Positions 9,257 to 17,151 of a stretch of DNA of 64,000 nt are shown here, in pieces. Below the pieces are notes generated by a model that ran no database searches, was not told where the DNA came from, and worked only from the letters and a program-made list of their open reading frames with translations. The DNA is from Stappia sp. (GTDB taxonomy: Bacteria; Pseudomonadota; Alphaproteobacteria; Rhizobiales; Stappiaceae): assembly GCF_040110915.1 (NCBI RefSeq), contig NZ_CP157793.1:1562939-1626938 (forward strand), in the 5' to 3' direction. The first letter of the stretch is position 1, and the number at the start of each line of letters is the position of its first letter. Position numbers and translations under genes: made by a program.

Positions 9257-10005
9257 CCGACATCCCAGCGGTCGCGCGCCGGATCGGGCGTCGCCGGGCC
9301 GGCCTGGTCGAAATCGCGGGCGAAGCGCCGGCGCACGGCGCGCCAGATTTCCGCCTCGACCGCATCCGCATCCTGTCGCCCGTCCACGACGACGAAGCGG
9401 CCGGGCTCGGCCTCGGCGAGCGCCAGAAACAGCTTGCGGCGCCGGGCGTGAACCTCGCCCGTGTCGGTCTCGAAGCGGTCCGGATGCGCATGATCGGGCG
9501 TGGCGCTGCGGGCCTGAACGCGTGCCAGCCCGACCTCCGGGGGAACGTCGATCAGAACCGTCAGATCCGGACGGTAGCCGGCGACCGCCAGCGCCTCAAG
9601 CCGGTCGAGAAAGGCCGGGTCGACCCCCGCCTCGCCCTGATAGACCCGGGTGGAATCGGCGAAGCGGTCGCACAGCACCCAGTCGCCACGCTCCAGCACC
9701 GGACGGATGGTCGCATCCACATGATCGGCGCGCGCGGCGGCGAACATCACCGCCTCCATCTCCGCGCCGAGCGGCTTGACCTTGCCGGACAGCAGGAGCT
9801 CGCGGATCGCTTCCGCCTTGGGCGATCCGCCCGGCTCGCGGGTCACCGCCGCGTGCAGGCCGACCGCCTCCAGCCGGGCGCGCAGCCGGGCGATCTGGGT
9901 GGACTTCCCGGCCCCCTCGCCGCCTTCGAAGGTGATGAAACGACCGCGCGCGGGCGCGCCGTCGGTTGCGTCGCGCCGGGCCGCGAGAGGATCGTCAGCT
10001 TTCAT
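9253..10005 (-). CDS. tmk: Thymidylate kinase
   Basis: dTMP to dTDP kinase for DNA precursor synthesis, 250 residues (family 200-230). P-loop 'FITFEGGEGAGKSTQI' near residue 25; the dTMP-binding 'TREPGGSPKAEAIRELLLSG'; and the DR motif 'LCDRFADSTRVYQG'. The C-terminus carries a roughly 25-residue tail rich in D/A/P without clear function. Start taken at ATG 10005 ('MKADDPLAARR'), which overlaps the dacC-like gene by 11 bases; the upstream extension of the frame has no similarity. Overlaps holB by 4 bases at its 3' end. Confidence 0.93.
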   Translation of the reverse strand: MKADDPLAARRDATDGAPARGRFITFEGGEGAGKSTQIARLRARLEAVGLHAAVTREPGGSPKAEAIRELLLSGKVKPLGAEMEAVMFAAARADHVDATIRPVLERGDWVLCDRFADSTRVYQGEAGVDPAFLDRLEALAVAGYRPDLTVLIDVPPEVGLARVQARSATPDHAHPDRFETDTGEVHARRRKLFLALAEAEPGRFVVVDGRQDADAVEAEIWRAVRRRFARDFDQAGPATPDPARDRWDVG

Positions 10006-11164
10006 CGAGCCACCACCCGAACAGGGTTTCGCGCAAGGCATCCGCCGCACGGCCGGTCAGCGTGCCGGGCGCCACGTCGCCGGCCGTGCGCAACGGCACC
10101 CGATAGACCACGTCGCGCTCGCGCAGCACCCGCAATTCGCCCACGCGCACGCCCGACGCGACCGGCGCCTTGAGCGGGCCGTCATAGACCACCCGCAGGC
10201 GATAGTCGCGTTTCGAGCCGCGCGGCAGGAGAACCTCCACCGGTCCGTCCGCGACGAGCGGGACCGTGGCCTGCACACCGCCGAACACCCGCGCCTCGGC
10301 GAGCGGCTCGCCCGCGTCGAACAGGATCACATCCTCGAAGTCCTTCTCCAGACTGTCGAAGAGATCGCGCAAAGCTTCAAGCCGTGCATCGGCGGACGGG
10401 TGCCCGGCCACCACCCCGATGAGGCGGCGCCCGTCCCGCAGAACCGACCCGACACCATGAAACCCGCTCGTCTCGCTGCGCCCGGCGGTGAAGCCGTCGA
10501 GCCCGGCGATCTCGCCGATCAGCGGGTTCTTGTTGCGCTGAAAGATCCCGTTCCACGTAAAATCCGGCAGCGAGAACAAGGCATACCGCCCGGCATGCGC
10601 GGACAGCACGTGGCTTGCGAGCCGTCCCATGTCGGCGGCGGAGGTGCGCGCGCCCTCCGCCTCGTAGCCCGTGGGATTGACGAAAGTGCTGTGTGTCATG
10701 CCGAGCCGCTGCGCCAGCGCGTTCATACGCGCGGCGAAAGCCGCCTCGCTGCCCGCAAGACCTTCCGCCAGCACGATCGCCGCGTCGTTGGCGTTGTGCA
10801 CCAGAAGCCCCTTGAGAAGGTCGAGAACCGGGACCTCGCTGCCCAGCCGCGCGAACATCGTCGTGCCGCCCGCGGGCGCTCCGCCGGTGCGCCAGGCGTG
10901 TTCGCTGACGGTGAAGGCGGTGTCGTCGTCGATCTCCCCCGCCGCCAGCGCCTCGAACACCACCGTCGCCGTCATCAGCTTGGCGAGCGAGGCGGGCTGA
11001 AACGTCACCCGCGGGCTGTCGCTGGCAAGCAGCGTGCCCGTGCTGACGTCGAAGAGCAGCGAGGGGCGCGGCGGCTCGGACGGCGGCTCCTGCGCGCGCA
11101 GCCCGCCCGATGCCAGGGCAAGGCACAGCGCCGCGCAGGCAACAAGACGGCTGAGGGGCCTCAT
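9995..11164 (-). CDS. D-alanyl-D-alanine carboxypeptidase family protein (PBP5/6-like, S11) with altered active-site motifs
   Basis: Penicillin-binding-protein family serine peptidase of 389 residues that would trim peptidoglycan stem peptides in the periplasm. Signal peptide at residues 1-24 (cleavage near GLRA|QEP). The nucleophile motif SxxK is intact as 'SLAKLM'. The SxN motif reads 'VHNANDAA' (Asn in place of Ser) and the KTG motif reads 'GFTAGRSETSG' (Thr-Ala-Gly in place of Lys-Thr-Gly); I checked both on the nucleotide sequence. A C-terminal beta domain (PBP5_C type) follows with a terminal helix 'DALRETLFGWWLDES' that could act as a membrane anchor. Catalysis may be reduced or altered. 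It lies between rlpA and tmk. Confidence 0.85.
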   Translation of the reverse strand: MRPLSRLVACAALCLALASGGLRAQEPPSEPPRPSLLFDVSTGTLLASDSPRVTFQPASLAKLMTATVVFEALAAGEIDDDTAFTVSEHAWRTGGAPAGGTTMFARLGSEVPVLDLLKGLLVHNANDAAIVLAEGLAGSEAAFAARMNALAQRLGMTHSTFVNPTGYEAEGARTSAADMGRLASHVLSAHAGRYALFSLPDFTWNGIFQRNKNPLIGEIAGLDGFTAGRSETSGFHGVGSVLRDGRRLIGVVAGHPSADARLEALRDLFDSLEKDFEDVILFDAGEPLAEARVFGGVQATVPLVADGPVEVLLPRGSKRDYRLRVVYDGPLKAPVASGVRVGELRVLRERDVVYRVPLRTAGDVAPGTLTGRAADALRETLFGWWLDES

Positions 11165-11395
11165 GGCGCGACCGGGTCCTTCCACCAGAATGTCTCGGCT
11201 TGGCTCTGTGTTCCGCCGGGCATGATCACCGGGGTCTTTCTTGCTGTCTTGCTCTGGACTTGCTGTCTTGCTCAGACCCTGCCGTCCCGGCCTGACACGA
11301 AATCGGCGCCGCCCGCGAGTGCGTGACGGCGCCGAAGAATAACCGTTTCAAACGCCTGCGCATACCGGCTTGTGCGGGCCGCCGCGCAAGCGGGA

Positions 11396-12499
11396 TCACT
11401 GCCGGTTGCGGACCAGTTCGGCGAGCGAGTTGCCGCCCGAAACACCTGCAAAAGCCGCATGCGCCTGCGCCACGCGGCGCGAGGCCGCATAGGACGACAG
11501 GGCCGGATCGCGGTCGAAGGTCGTCGCCCCGTCGAACGGCGGCAGGTCCCCGGTCGCCGGCGCGCCGTACCCGAGCGCACCGGACGTGCCGGGCGCCTGG
11601 TCGCGCGCGTCCAGGCTTGCCACGCGAACGCCGCTTTCCTCGAATACCGCGCCCGGATCGACACCGGCGCTGGCCACGCGCGCGAAGTCGCCGCGCGCCG
11701 CGACCGTGGTTCCACCATAGGGGCGCGCGGTCGGCACCGGCACCGGGCCGATCACGCCACCGGGGATCGTGGCCTTGGCAAGCTGGGTGTGCGGCATGGT
11801 GGCGCCCGGATTGACCGCACCCGGTCCACTGTAGGACGCCATCAGGAAGGGTTCGTCCTTGCCGTCCATGCGCGCTCGGCCGAGATACTCGACCTTCACC
11901 TTCGCCACGCCCTTGTGCTTGAAATCGAGCATGGTCGCGACGCGCTCGGACAGGTCGATGGTCCGGTTGCCGTGGAAGGGACCGCGGTCGTTGACGCGCA
12001 CGATCATGGAACGCCCGTTCTCGAGGTTCTTCACGCGCGCATAGGAAGGAAGCGGCATCGTCGTATGCGCCGCCGTCAGGGCGTTGCGATCGAAGATCTC
12101 GCCGTTGGCGGTCATGCGGCCGTGGAACGTCGGCCCGTACCAGGACGCGAGACCGACCGATTCGTAATCGGGATCATGCTTGGGGCGATACCACTTGCCG
12201 GCGACCTTGTAGGGCTTGCCGACCATGTAGCGCCCGCCGCCCTTGGGCACGGGCTTACTCCCCGTCACGACGCGCGGGCTTGCCGAGACGCCGTATTTCT
12301 CTTCGCTGAACTTGGCTTTCTTCTGCGGCTTCGGAGACGAGCCGCAGGCGGCAACCGCGAGACACAGCCCCGACACCGCGAGGGTCAACAGGGTGCGTCG
12401 ACGTCGCGAGGACGCGAAAGGGGGAGTGCCCGCCGTGTCGGAATCGGGGGATTGCGTCGCGGACCCGGGAATGGCCGCGGAAGTCGAGCCGATCGTCAT
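11396..12499 (-). CDS. rlpA: RlpA family septal-ring lytic transglycosylase-like lipoprotein
   Basis: Outer-membrane-anchored protein of 367 residues. Lipobox 'AVAAC' places the lipidated Cys at residue 52, after an unusually long N-region with 'SSRRRR'. The double-psi beta-barrel (DPBB/RlpA) domain spans roughly residues 115-210: 'GLASWYGPTFHGRMTANGE', 'AHTTMPLPSYARVKNLENG' and 'VNDRGPFHGNRTIDLS', including the conserved Asp of the NDRGPF motif. No C-terminal SPOR domain is visible; the C-terminal 150 residues are low-complexity Gly/Ala/Pro. RlpA acts at the septum on naked glycan strands. It heads the minus-strand run that includes the dacC-like gene. Confidence 0.88.
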   Translation of the reverse strand: MTIGSTSAAIPGSATQSPDSDTAGTPPFASSRRRRTLLTLAVSGLCLAVAACGSSPKPQKKAKFSEEKYGVSASPRVVTGSKPVPKGGGRYMVGKPYKVAGKWYRPKHDPDYESVGLASWYGPTFHGRMTANGEIFDRNALTAAHTTMPLPSYARVKNLENGRSMIVRVNDRGPFHGNRTIDLSERVATMLDFKHKGVAKVKVEYLGRARMDGKDEPFLMASYSGPGAVNPGATMPHTQLAKATIPGGVIGPVPVPTARPYGGTTVAARGDFARVASAGVDPGAVFEESGVRVASLDARDQAPGTSGALGYGAPATGDLPPFDGATTFDRDPALSSYAASRRVAQAHAAFAGVSGGNSLAELVRNRQ

Positions 12500-12917
12500 T
12501 TTGCCGCCCTACTCAATACCTTGAACCGGCAAACGCCCGACGCCGCGTGACTATCGCGCAAACCCCGGACCGGGATCGCGCCGCATCACACATCGCCAGA
12601 ACGCCTCAACGCGCCGGAGGGACACGTGGTTGTTGTCGTAATGCGGCCCCCCAATTTGGCGCATCGCAACAAACGTACCGCGAACCCCTTACCGCAAGGT
12701 GAAAGCGCGGTCGAGCTTCGGGCAGGAATTTCGCGTCGTTTTTTCGCAGGTGTCGTCAATATGCCGCAGTTTATCCACGGCCGGCCCATCCGGGCGCGTG
12801 GATGCGTCGCGGGGCTGCGGCATTCCCAAGTGCGCAAGAGGCGGGCGGAAAACGGCAATCGACGCGGGCAGGCGGCTCCCCTGCCCGCGTCTTGATCCAG
12901 AACGAAATCGCCGGAGA
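12500..12917. other. Gene-free stretch upstream of rlpA
   Basis: No protein-like frame. It should contain the rlpA promoter. At 12861-12891 there is a 12-bp perfect inverted repeat (arm GACGCGGGCAGG, 12861-12872, paired with 12880-12891) that probably terminates the minus-strand gene ending at 12918. Confidence 0.5.
12861..12891 (-). terminator. Hairpin terminator after the exported-protein gene
   Basis: A perfect 12-bp stem with a 7-base loop, 26 bases past the stop of the gene at 12918. On the minus strand it is followed by GATTGCCGTTTT, a weak T run. Confidence 0.5.
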
Positions 12918-13310
12918 TCAGTCGCCGATGCGCGCCCGGCCGTTCAGGCCGTCGTCACGGGTCCAGTAGAGCGTGTCTCCCGATCCGCGCGACAGGGTGA
13001 AGCAGAAGCGCTTGCCGTCGTACCAGCTCTGCCACTGCTGGCAGAGGCGGTTGCCGCGCACCCACCAGCGCCCCTCGTCGTTGGGCTGCATGAACCGGCC
13101 GAGACCGACCGCCTCGCCGGACCCGTCGACGCGTCCGTTGCGCTGGTAGAAGAGCGGGAATTCGCCGCCGAGTGGCGTCTTGAGGTAGATACGCTTGCCC
13201 GCCACCGTCTGGCGGATCTCGTCGCTCGAAAGCTGGGTACGCGCCTCTGCCGAAGGAAGCGCAAGCAGGATCGCGGCAAACGTGGCCGTGGCGAGAAGTC
13301 CTGTTCTCAT
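12918..13310 (-). CDS. Small exported protein of unknown function
   Basis: Protein of 130 residues with a clear signal peptide (MRTGLLATATFAAILLALPSAEA, cleavage after about residue 23). The mature ~107 residues are rich in Trp, Gly and Arg with alternating beta-type segments: 'IYLKTPLGGEFPLFYQRNGR', 'GRWWVRGNRLCQQWQSWYDG' and 'RFCFTLS'. Two Cys (in RLCQQW and KRFCF) could form a disulfide in the periplasm. The layout resembles small alphaproteobacterial DUF995-like exported proteins, but I cannot name a family. It is monocistronic and followed by a hairpin. Confidence 0.7.
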   Translation of the reverse strand: MRTGLLATATFAAILLALPSAEARTQLSSDEIRQTVAGKRIYLKTPLGGEFPLFYQRNGRVDGSGEAVGLGRFMQPNDEGRWWVRGNRLCQQWQSWYDGKRFCFTLSRGSGDTLYWTRDDGLNGRARIGD

Positions 13311-13727
13311 GACGTGTCTCCGTTTGTCCGTCCCGGCTCATCGAGCGCCCGTGGCGATGCCCGAAAGCATCCCGCGACGCGCCGATGGCAGCGGTCTCTC
13401 CGGGCATCGAGGCCCGATAATATGCGACATTACGTATCGGCAGCGCGGGCGGATCAGGGCCGGAGCTGACGCTTTTGTGATCGCCGTCACATCGGCGCGA
13501 CGCCATCGCGTCTATCACTGCCGATGTGGCGCCTGCCCCGGCGCCGGTCGCCCCGAAGCGGCCCGAACCGCCGATCCGGTCCCTGCCTCGACCTTCCGGA
13601 TCGGCGGTTTTCCCTTTGCCCGCCCTGCTCCTGCCCCTAAATGCCTGCCCGGTTTCTTCGCCGGTTTCCTGGCCAAACGAAACGCGTAGACTGAGGGACC
13701 GAAGCCACCGCGTCGCAGGAGATCGTC
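13311..13727. other. Intergenic region with strong inverted repeats between two divergent genes
   Basis: No protein-coding frame I would support. It holds promoters for the minus-strand exported protein and the plus-strand VOC gene, and two inverted repeats: CACATCGG near 13490 with CCGATGTG near 13522, and the long hairpin at 13566-13609. Confidence 0.5.
13566..13609 (+). terminator. Orphan intrinsic terminator-like hairpin
   Basis: A perfect 14-bp stem (arm AACCGCCGATCCGG at 13566-13579, complement at 13596-13609) with a 16-base loop, followed on the plus strand by TTCCCTTTG. It has the form of a plus-strand intrinsic terminator, yet no plus-strand gene precedes it; the nearest one ends at 3260. 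Confidence 0.55.
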
Positions 13728-14339
13728 ATGTCCTCCCCCCGCTCCTCCCCCCGCTCTCTTGAGCCGAAGATCCCGACCCAGGGCGTTCATCACATCACGC
13801 TGGTCGGCGCCGACCGTCAGACGTCGATCGACTTCTGGGAGGGGCTTCTCGGCATGCCCTTCGTCTTCGAGCAGCCCAATCTCGACAATCCGGCGGAATC
13901 GCATCTCTATTTCGATCCGGGCGACGGGCGGCTGATCACCATCTTCACCGACGAAAGCCGGACGCCCGACCCGACCCGCACCCCGACCGACATCGGCTGC
14001 GTGCACCATGTCGCCTTCGACGTCAGCGCGGCGACCTTCGCCCAGGTGGCGGAGCGTCTCGCGGCGCGTGGCATCCGCCATTCGGGCCCGAAGGATCGCG
14101 GGTTCATGGATTCGATCTACTTCGAGGACCCGCTCGGCCTGCTGATCGAACTCGCCTGCTACCGCTTCACCCCGCCGGAGGGCTATCGCGTCGCGGATGT
14201 GATGCTGACCGCCCATCGCATCCGCGTCGCAGACGGCGCCGAGGCCATCGGCGCGCTGCATGTGGCGAAGGCGATCGAGCAGCTGACCGCCTCGCGCGAC
14301 AGCCTGTCCCGCGACAGCCTGTCCAAAGACGCGTCCTGA
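13728..14339 (+). CDS. VOC family (glyoxalase/dioxygenase-type) protein
   Basis: Metal-dependent vicinal-oxygen-chelate protein of 203 residues, probably cytoplasmic. Two beta-alpha-beta-beta-beta modules are visible: 'GVHHITLVGADRQTSIDFWEGLLGMPFV' (metal His) and 'GCVHHVAFDVSAATFAQVAERLAARG' (second metal His), ending with 'DSIYFEDPLGLLIELACY' (metal Glu). This resembles ring-cleaving dioxygenase or lyase relatives, but the substrate is unknown. AGGAGA lies 6 bases before the ATG. The last 15 residues hold a small duplication (RDSLS, RDSLS) after the fold. The neighbouring tRNA-Ser gives no functional clue. Confidence 0.8.
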   Translation: MSSPRSSPRSLEPKIPTQGVHHITLVGADRQTSIDFWEGLLGMPFVFEQPNLDNPAESHLYFDPGDGRLITIFTDESRTPDPTRTPTDIGCVHHVAFDVSAATFAQVAERLAARGIRHSGPKDRGFMDSIYFEDPLGLLIELACYRFTPPEGYRVADVMLTAHRIRVADGAEAIGALHVAKAIEQLTASRDSLSRDSLSKDAS

Positions 14340-14453
14340 CACGGGGGCCGCGCGGGATCTTGTCGACCGATGCGCGCGGCGCGCTTGACAAGCCGGCGCG
14401 CGGACGCGAAACCGGACGCACGCTCCGGGCGCGATCCGGCCTCGGGCGTGATC

Positions 14454-14543
14454 GGAAGAGTGGCCGAGTGGTTGAAGGCACCGGTCTTGAAAACCGGCAG
14501 GCGGGCAACCGTCTCGTGGGTTCGAATCCCACCTCTTCCGCCA
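14454..14543 (+). tRNA. tRNA-Ser(UGA)
   Basis: 90 bases with encoded CCA. The acceptor stem GGAAGAG (14454-14460) pairs with CTCTTCC (14533-14539), with discriminator G. The anticodon arm CCGGT-CTTGAAA-ACCGG gives anticodon TGA. A long variable arm (GCGGGCAACCGTCTC region) is typical of class II tRNA-Ser, and the T-loop is GGTTCGAATCC. The region just downstream carries insertion-sequence remnants and then the biosynthetic island, so the gene may mark an integration site. Confidence 0.97.
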
Positions 14544-15043
14544 TTTTCCGACATCGCGCTGTCGCTCTTCGCTCCAGTCGGGGCCTCGCAGCGATTCGGG
14601 CGGCTTTTCGCCGTGCGACCCCGTCGGGTTCGAACGTTGTCCCGGTCCGGCTGCGACCCGATTCTTCCGTGGTTTTCAAGGGTTATGCGGGAGGGGCTGA
14701 GCACTGGTCCTGCGTGCCGGGTGCCCCCGAAGAGGTCTCTCGCGGCCGATCTTCTCCAAACCCGATGATCGCGCGGAACTGGTGGATGACTTGCAAGTTC
14801 TTGTATATATTAAACATATTCACACGGCAATCGTTGACTCCGATGCCGGTTCCGTTCGGGTGCTACGCGACCTGCCGCCAAACCCGATTTTGCGCCTCGG
14901 TCCGCGCCGCCCGTTGACCTCGACGGCGCGTTGTGCCCATTCCCACCGCAAATCAGGGAGCGCTCAGGAAGGCCGTGGCCGCCCGTGAGGACCGGCATCA
15001 CGTCGGCCGGCTGATCGACGGAGCGCGGGTCGAGCCAACGATC
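14544..15043. other. Gene-free stretch after tRNA-Ser
   Basis: Mixed composition with an AT-rich patch near 14800-14830. No open frame with protein-like content. Since it lies between a tRNA and insertion-sequence remnants, it is probably decayed island-border DNA. Confidence 0.4.
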
Positions 15044-15221
15044 TGGACAGCCCCGGATTTGTGGACGCCCTCTTCCCTGAGTTCGAGGCAAGGAGGCGAT
15101 GATGGGATCCGCCGATTTCAGGGACGGGTTCCAGCGCGATGCTGCCGCGCGGATCACCGGGCGGGGCCATCCGGTTGCAGGCCGACCGTCGGGGCCGCCA
15201 TCAACCAAGGATCTGCGTAAG
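15044..15221 (+). pseudogene. Remnant of an IS3-family element: left-end-like sequence and start of the OrfA transposase
   Basis: From 15044 the sequence (TGGACAGCCCCGGATTTGTG) resembles the terminal inverted repeat and leader of IS3-family elements. It is followed by AGGAGG and an ATG pair (15099/15102). The encoded start, with 'ADFRDGFQRDAAARITGRGH' and then 'PVAG' and 'PSTKDL', resembles the OrfA N-terminus (pattern D-F-K-R-D-A-V-x-Q-I-T-E-R-G-x-P-V). The helix-turn-helix that should follow is scrambled, and the reading frame runs into the 3' end of the opposite-strand LysE gene, so it is a fragment. The assignment is by pattern memory only. Confidence 0.5.
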
Positions 15222-15845
15222 CCCGTCGTAGAGGCCGAGCACCGCCATGACGACAAGACACGCGCCCAGCCCGGGGATGATGGCGCGTGCCGGGCGGCTG
15301 CGCTCGAAGATCCGCAGCGATATCTGCCCGAGATAGCCGTAAGCCAGGAAGCAGATCAAGGCGATGAAGGCAATCGGCACAAACACCGCGCCGATCGCGC
15401 CGATGTTCGTTCCAACGCTCGAATTGACGAATTGCGGAAACAGGGCGGCGAAGAAAAGGATCGCCTTGGGATTGAAGAACGCAACCCAGAAGCCGACCTG
15501 AAACTTGGCCACCAGCATGGACGGGGTCCGCTCGACTTGTTTAGTCTCGATGTGGAAGCGACTTCCATCGCGCAGGAAGACGAACCCGATGTAACCGATG
15601 TAAACGGCGCCGACGGTTTGCACGACCTGCAAGATCTGCGGATCCAGTGAAACGATGGATTGAAAGATCAAGAAGGCGATCAAACCCTGCCCGAGGGAGG
15701 CGGCCACATTGCCGAGCGCGGCCGGCAGACTGCCGCTCACCCCCCCTTTCGTTCCTTCCGCAAAGGCCAGCGCCATGCTCGGTCCGGGAATGATCGATAC
15801 CGCGAATATCGCGACGCAATACAGTACAAATTGCTCGATCGTCAT
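15201..15845 (-). CDS. LysE/RhtB family amino-acid exporter
   Basis: Inner-membrane exporter of 214 residues with about six hydrophobic segments. LysE-family hallmarks are 'IIPGPSMALAFAEGTKGGVSGS' at the N-terminus and 'GFWVAFFNPKAILFFAALFPQF' at the centre. Start at ATG 15845 ('MTIEQFVLYC'); the frame is open upstream through direct-repeat DNA that is not protein-like. Placed downstream of a free-standing editing domain and chorismate mutase, it may export an amino acid or analogue made by the island, but it is about 250 bases away and could be independent. Its 3' end overlaps the IS3 remnant. Confidence 0.85.
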   Translation of the reverse strand: MTIEQFVLYCVAIFAVSIIPGPSMALAFAEGTKGGVSGSLPAALGNVAASLGQGLIAFLIFQSIVSLDPQILQVVQTVGAVYIGYIGFVFLRDGSRFHIETKQVERTPSMLVAKFQVGFWVAFFNPKAILFFAALFPQFVNSSVGTNIGAIGAVFVPIAFIALICFLAYGYLGQISLRIFERSRPARAIIPGLGACLVVMAVLGLYDGLTQILG

Positions 15846-16098
15846 CGTCGTTCGTCCGTCATTCTGTCCAAAGGGCGTCCAATTCCAAAGTGCGCCCAAA
15901 GGGTTCCAAAGTGCGCCCAATCGCGGCGCCTGGCCCCTTTTTTGCCACACTGGCCCCGGCGTTCGCTGGCATGCCTGCCCGCGCTCGCCCCGGTCAGGTG
16001 ACGGGCGGCGCCGGTCATTAGGCAACCCTAAGTTATCATAATGCCACTCATGGGTGCACGTGCAAAAATCGGCACGTCACTCACACCACTCACGACAA
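15846..16098. repeat. Intergenic region with a 17-base direct repeat, possibly an IS end remnant
   Basis: TTCCAAAGTGCGCCCAA occurs at 15883-15899 and 15904-15920 (period 21), followed by TGGCCCCTTTTTTGCCACAC and TGGCCCCGG. Multiple short terminal repeats plus TGGCCCC runs recall the ends of IS21-type elements, but no transposase is present. It could instead be a regulator-binding array upstream of the LysE gene. Confidence 0.4.
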
Positions 16099-16857
16099 TC
16101 ACCCCCCGGCGTCGCCATTGACCGCGGGCCCGTTCGCCGACGCGACCGCCGCCATGTCGACACCGGACAGGAGATCTTCGCCGGTCAAGAGCGTGTGCCC
16201 CACGCTGGCACCCGGCCAGGCCGCGACAAGATCCTCACGCAACCGCGCGGCCAGGAGCGACAGATCGTCGGCCGCCCCCTCATGCACGGCTTCGGCGACA
16301 ATCATCGCCCGCGTCGTGGTGGCGGAGACGGCGGACCGTCCGCTTTGCTTGTGCGACCACTTGCGGGCATGGGCGACGCCGGCACCATCCTTGAAGGTCA
16401 CCTCCCCGGCCGGCATCGCGCTCTCCACGCCGTCGAAGCCGTGGTACGGTTCGCCGCCTTGTGCCTCGCCAACGCTCAGATCCCCGGAGATCCGTGCAAG
16501 ATCGAGGGCGGCCACGGGAATGGCGAAGCGTGCCGACACCGAATTGCAAAGCGTCACCAGGGGGTGCAGCATCGGAAAGCCCCCGCGCGTGCGCAGTCGC
16601 CGCAAGATGGATTCAGCGGCCATGCGGTACTTCGTCGGATTGGTGCCGGTCGCCGTGTAGGCCGCGCGCCATGCCCGGATCGGCGCAAGCTGGCTTTCAT
16701 TGCCCGCGGCCTCCAATTGCGCCCGGGCGACATCGAGATTGCCGTCGACCAACGACGTGACATCGGCGTCGGTCGTGACACCCTCGACCTTGAAGACGGC
16801 GACGGCGAGGAAGGGGAACGTCGAGACGAGGCGGTGCGAATAATTGAAACGGCTCAT
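16099..16857 (-). CDS. Free-standing B3/4 domain protein (PheRS beta-subunit editing-type domain, COG3382)
   Basis: Cytoplasmic protein of 252 residues built mainly of a B3/4 fold, the domain that edits mischarged Tyr-tRNA-Phe in phenylalanyl-tRNA synthetase. The diagnostic stretch is 'AYTATGTNPTKYRMAAESIL' followed by 'PMLHPLVTLCNSVSARFAIPV'. Later, 'GEAQGGEPYHGFDGVESAMP' and 'RSAVSATTTRAMIVAEAVH' complete the fold. I chose ATG 16857, 9 bases after the chorismate mutase stop; a GTG at 16872 is possible. Being last in the trp-like operon suggests a role linked to the amino acid made there. The fold is supported; trans-editing is inference. Confidence 0.8.
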   Translation of the reverse strand: MSRFNYSHRLVSTFPFLAVAVFKVEGVTTDADVTSLVDGNLDVARAQLEAAGNESQLAPIRAWRAAYTATGTNPTKYRMAAESILRRLRTRGGFPMLHPLVTLCNSVSARFAIPVAALDLARISGDLSVGEAQGGEPYHGFDGVESAMPAGEVTFKDGAGVAHARKWSHKQSGRSAVSATTTRAMIVAEAVHEGAADDLSLLAARLREDLVAAWPGASVGHTLLTGEDLLSGVDMAAVASANGPAVNGDAGG

Positions 16858-16864
16858 GGTCGGT

Positions 16865-17146
16865 TCACACACCCTTCTTGCGCAGTTGAAGGTCGGTCAA
16901 CTCGGCAATGATGGTGGTGTATATCTTTTGGATGACCTCCTCATGCCCCCCTGCGTTCGCCGCCCGCACCCCCACTTTGTCGAGCACCATGCGCACGCGA
17001 TCGGCTCCCTTGATTTCCTCCGTCGTCGTTTTGTAGTCGCTCGCGCGCAGCGCCAGGCCGGTCCGCTCGACGAGCAAGGGCACGATCATGTCGTCAAGCG
17101 CATCGATCCTCTGTCGGATCTCGGCAAGTTCGGCCGGTATCGTCAT
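16865..17146 (-). CDS. Chorismate mutase (type II, AroQ-like helical)
   Basis: Single-domain AroQ-fold enzyme of 93 residues, predicted to convert chorismate to prephenate. Typical features are 'IRQRIDALDDMIVPLLVERTG' (helix 1 with the catalytic Arg), 'LRASDYK' (catalytic Lys) and 'DRVRMVLDKV' (the Asp-Arg pair), ending with an amphipathic helix. The small size and sequence also fit isochorismate-pyruvate lyase (PchB) relatives. I chose ATG 17146 (GGAG 8 bases before); an upstream GTG at 17155 overlaps the preceding stop. It sits with anthranilate synthase genes, so the operon touches both chorismate branches. Confidence 0.8.
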   Translation of the reverse strand: MTIPAELAEIRQRIDALDDMIVPLLVERTGLALRASDYKTTTEEIKGADRVRMVLDKVGVRAANAGGHEEVIQKIYTTIIAELTDLQLRKKGV

Positions 17147-17151
17147 GTCGG

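Noticed and set aside
14454..14543. tRNA-Ser 3' end as a proven attachment site
   Set aside because: No copy of its last 20 bases was spotted near 50 kb by eye and no integrase gene is present, so integration at the tRNA stays a hypothesis.
14810..15256. 148-codon minus frame after tRNA-Ser
   Set aside because: Composition is Arg/Pro/Gly-rich without motifs; it overlaps the plus-strand IS remnant and the LysE 3' end.
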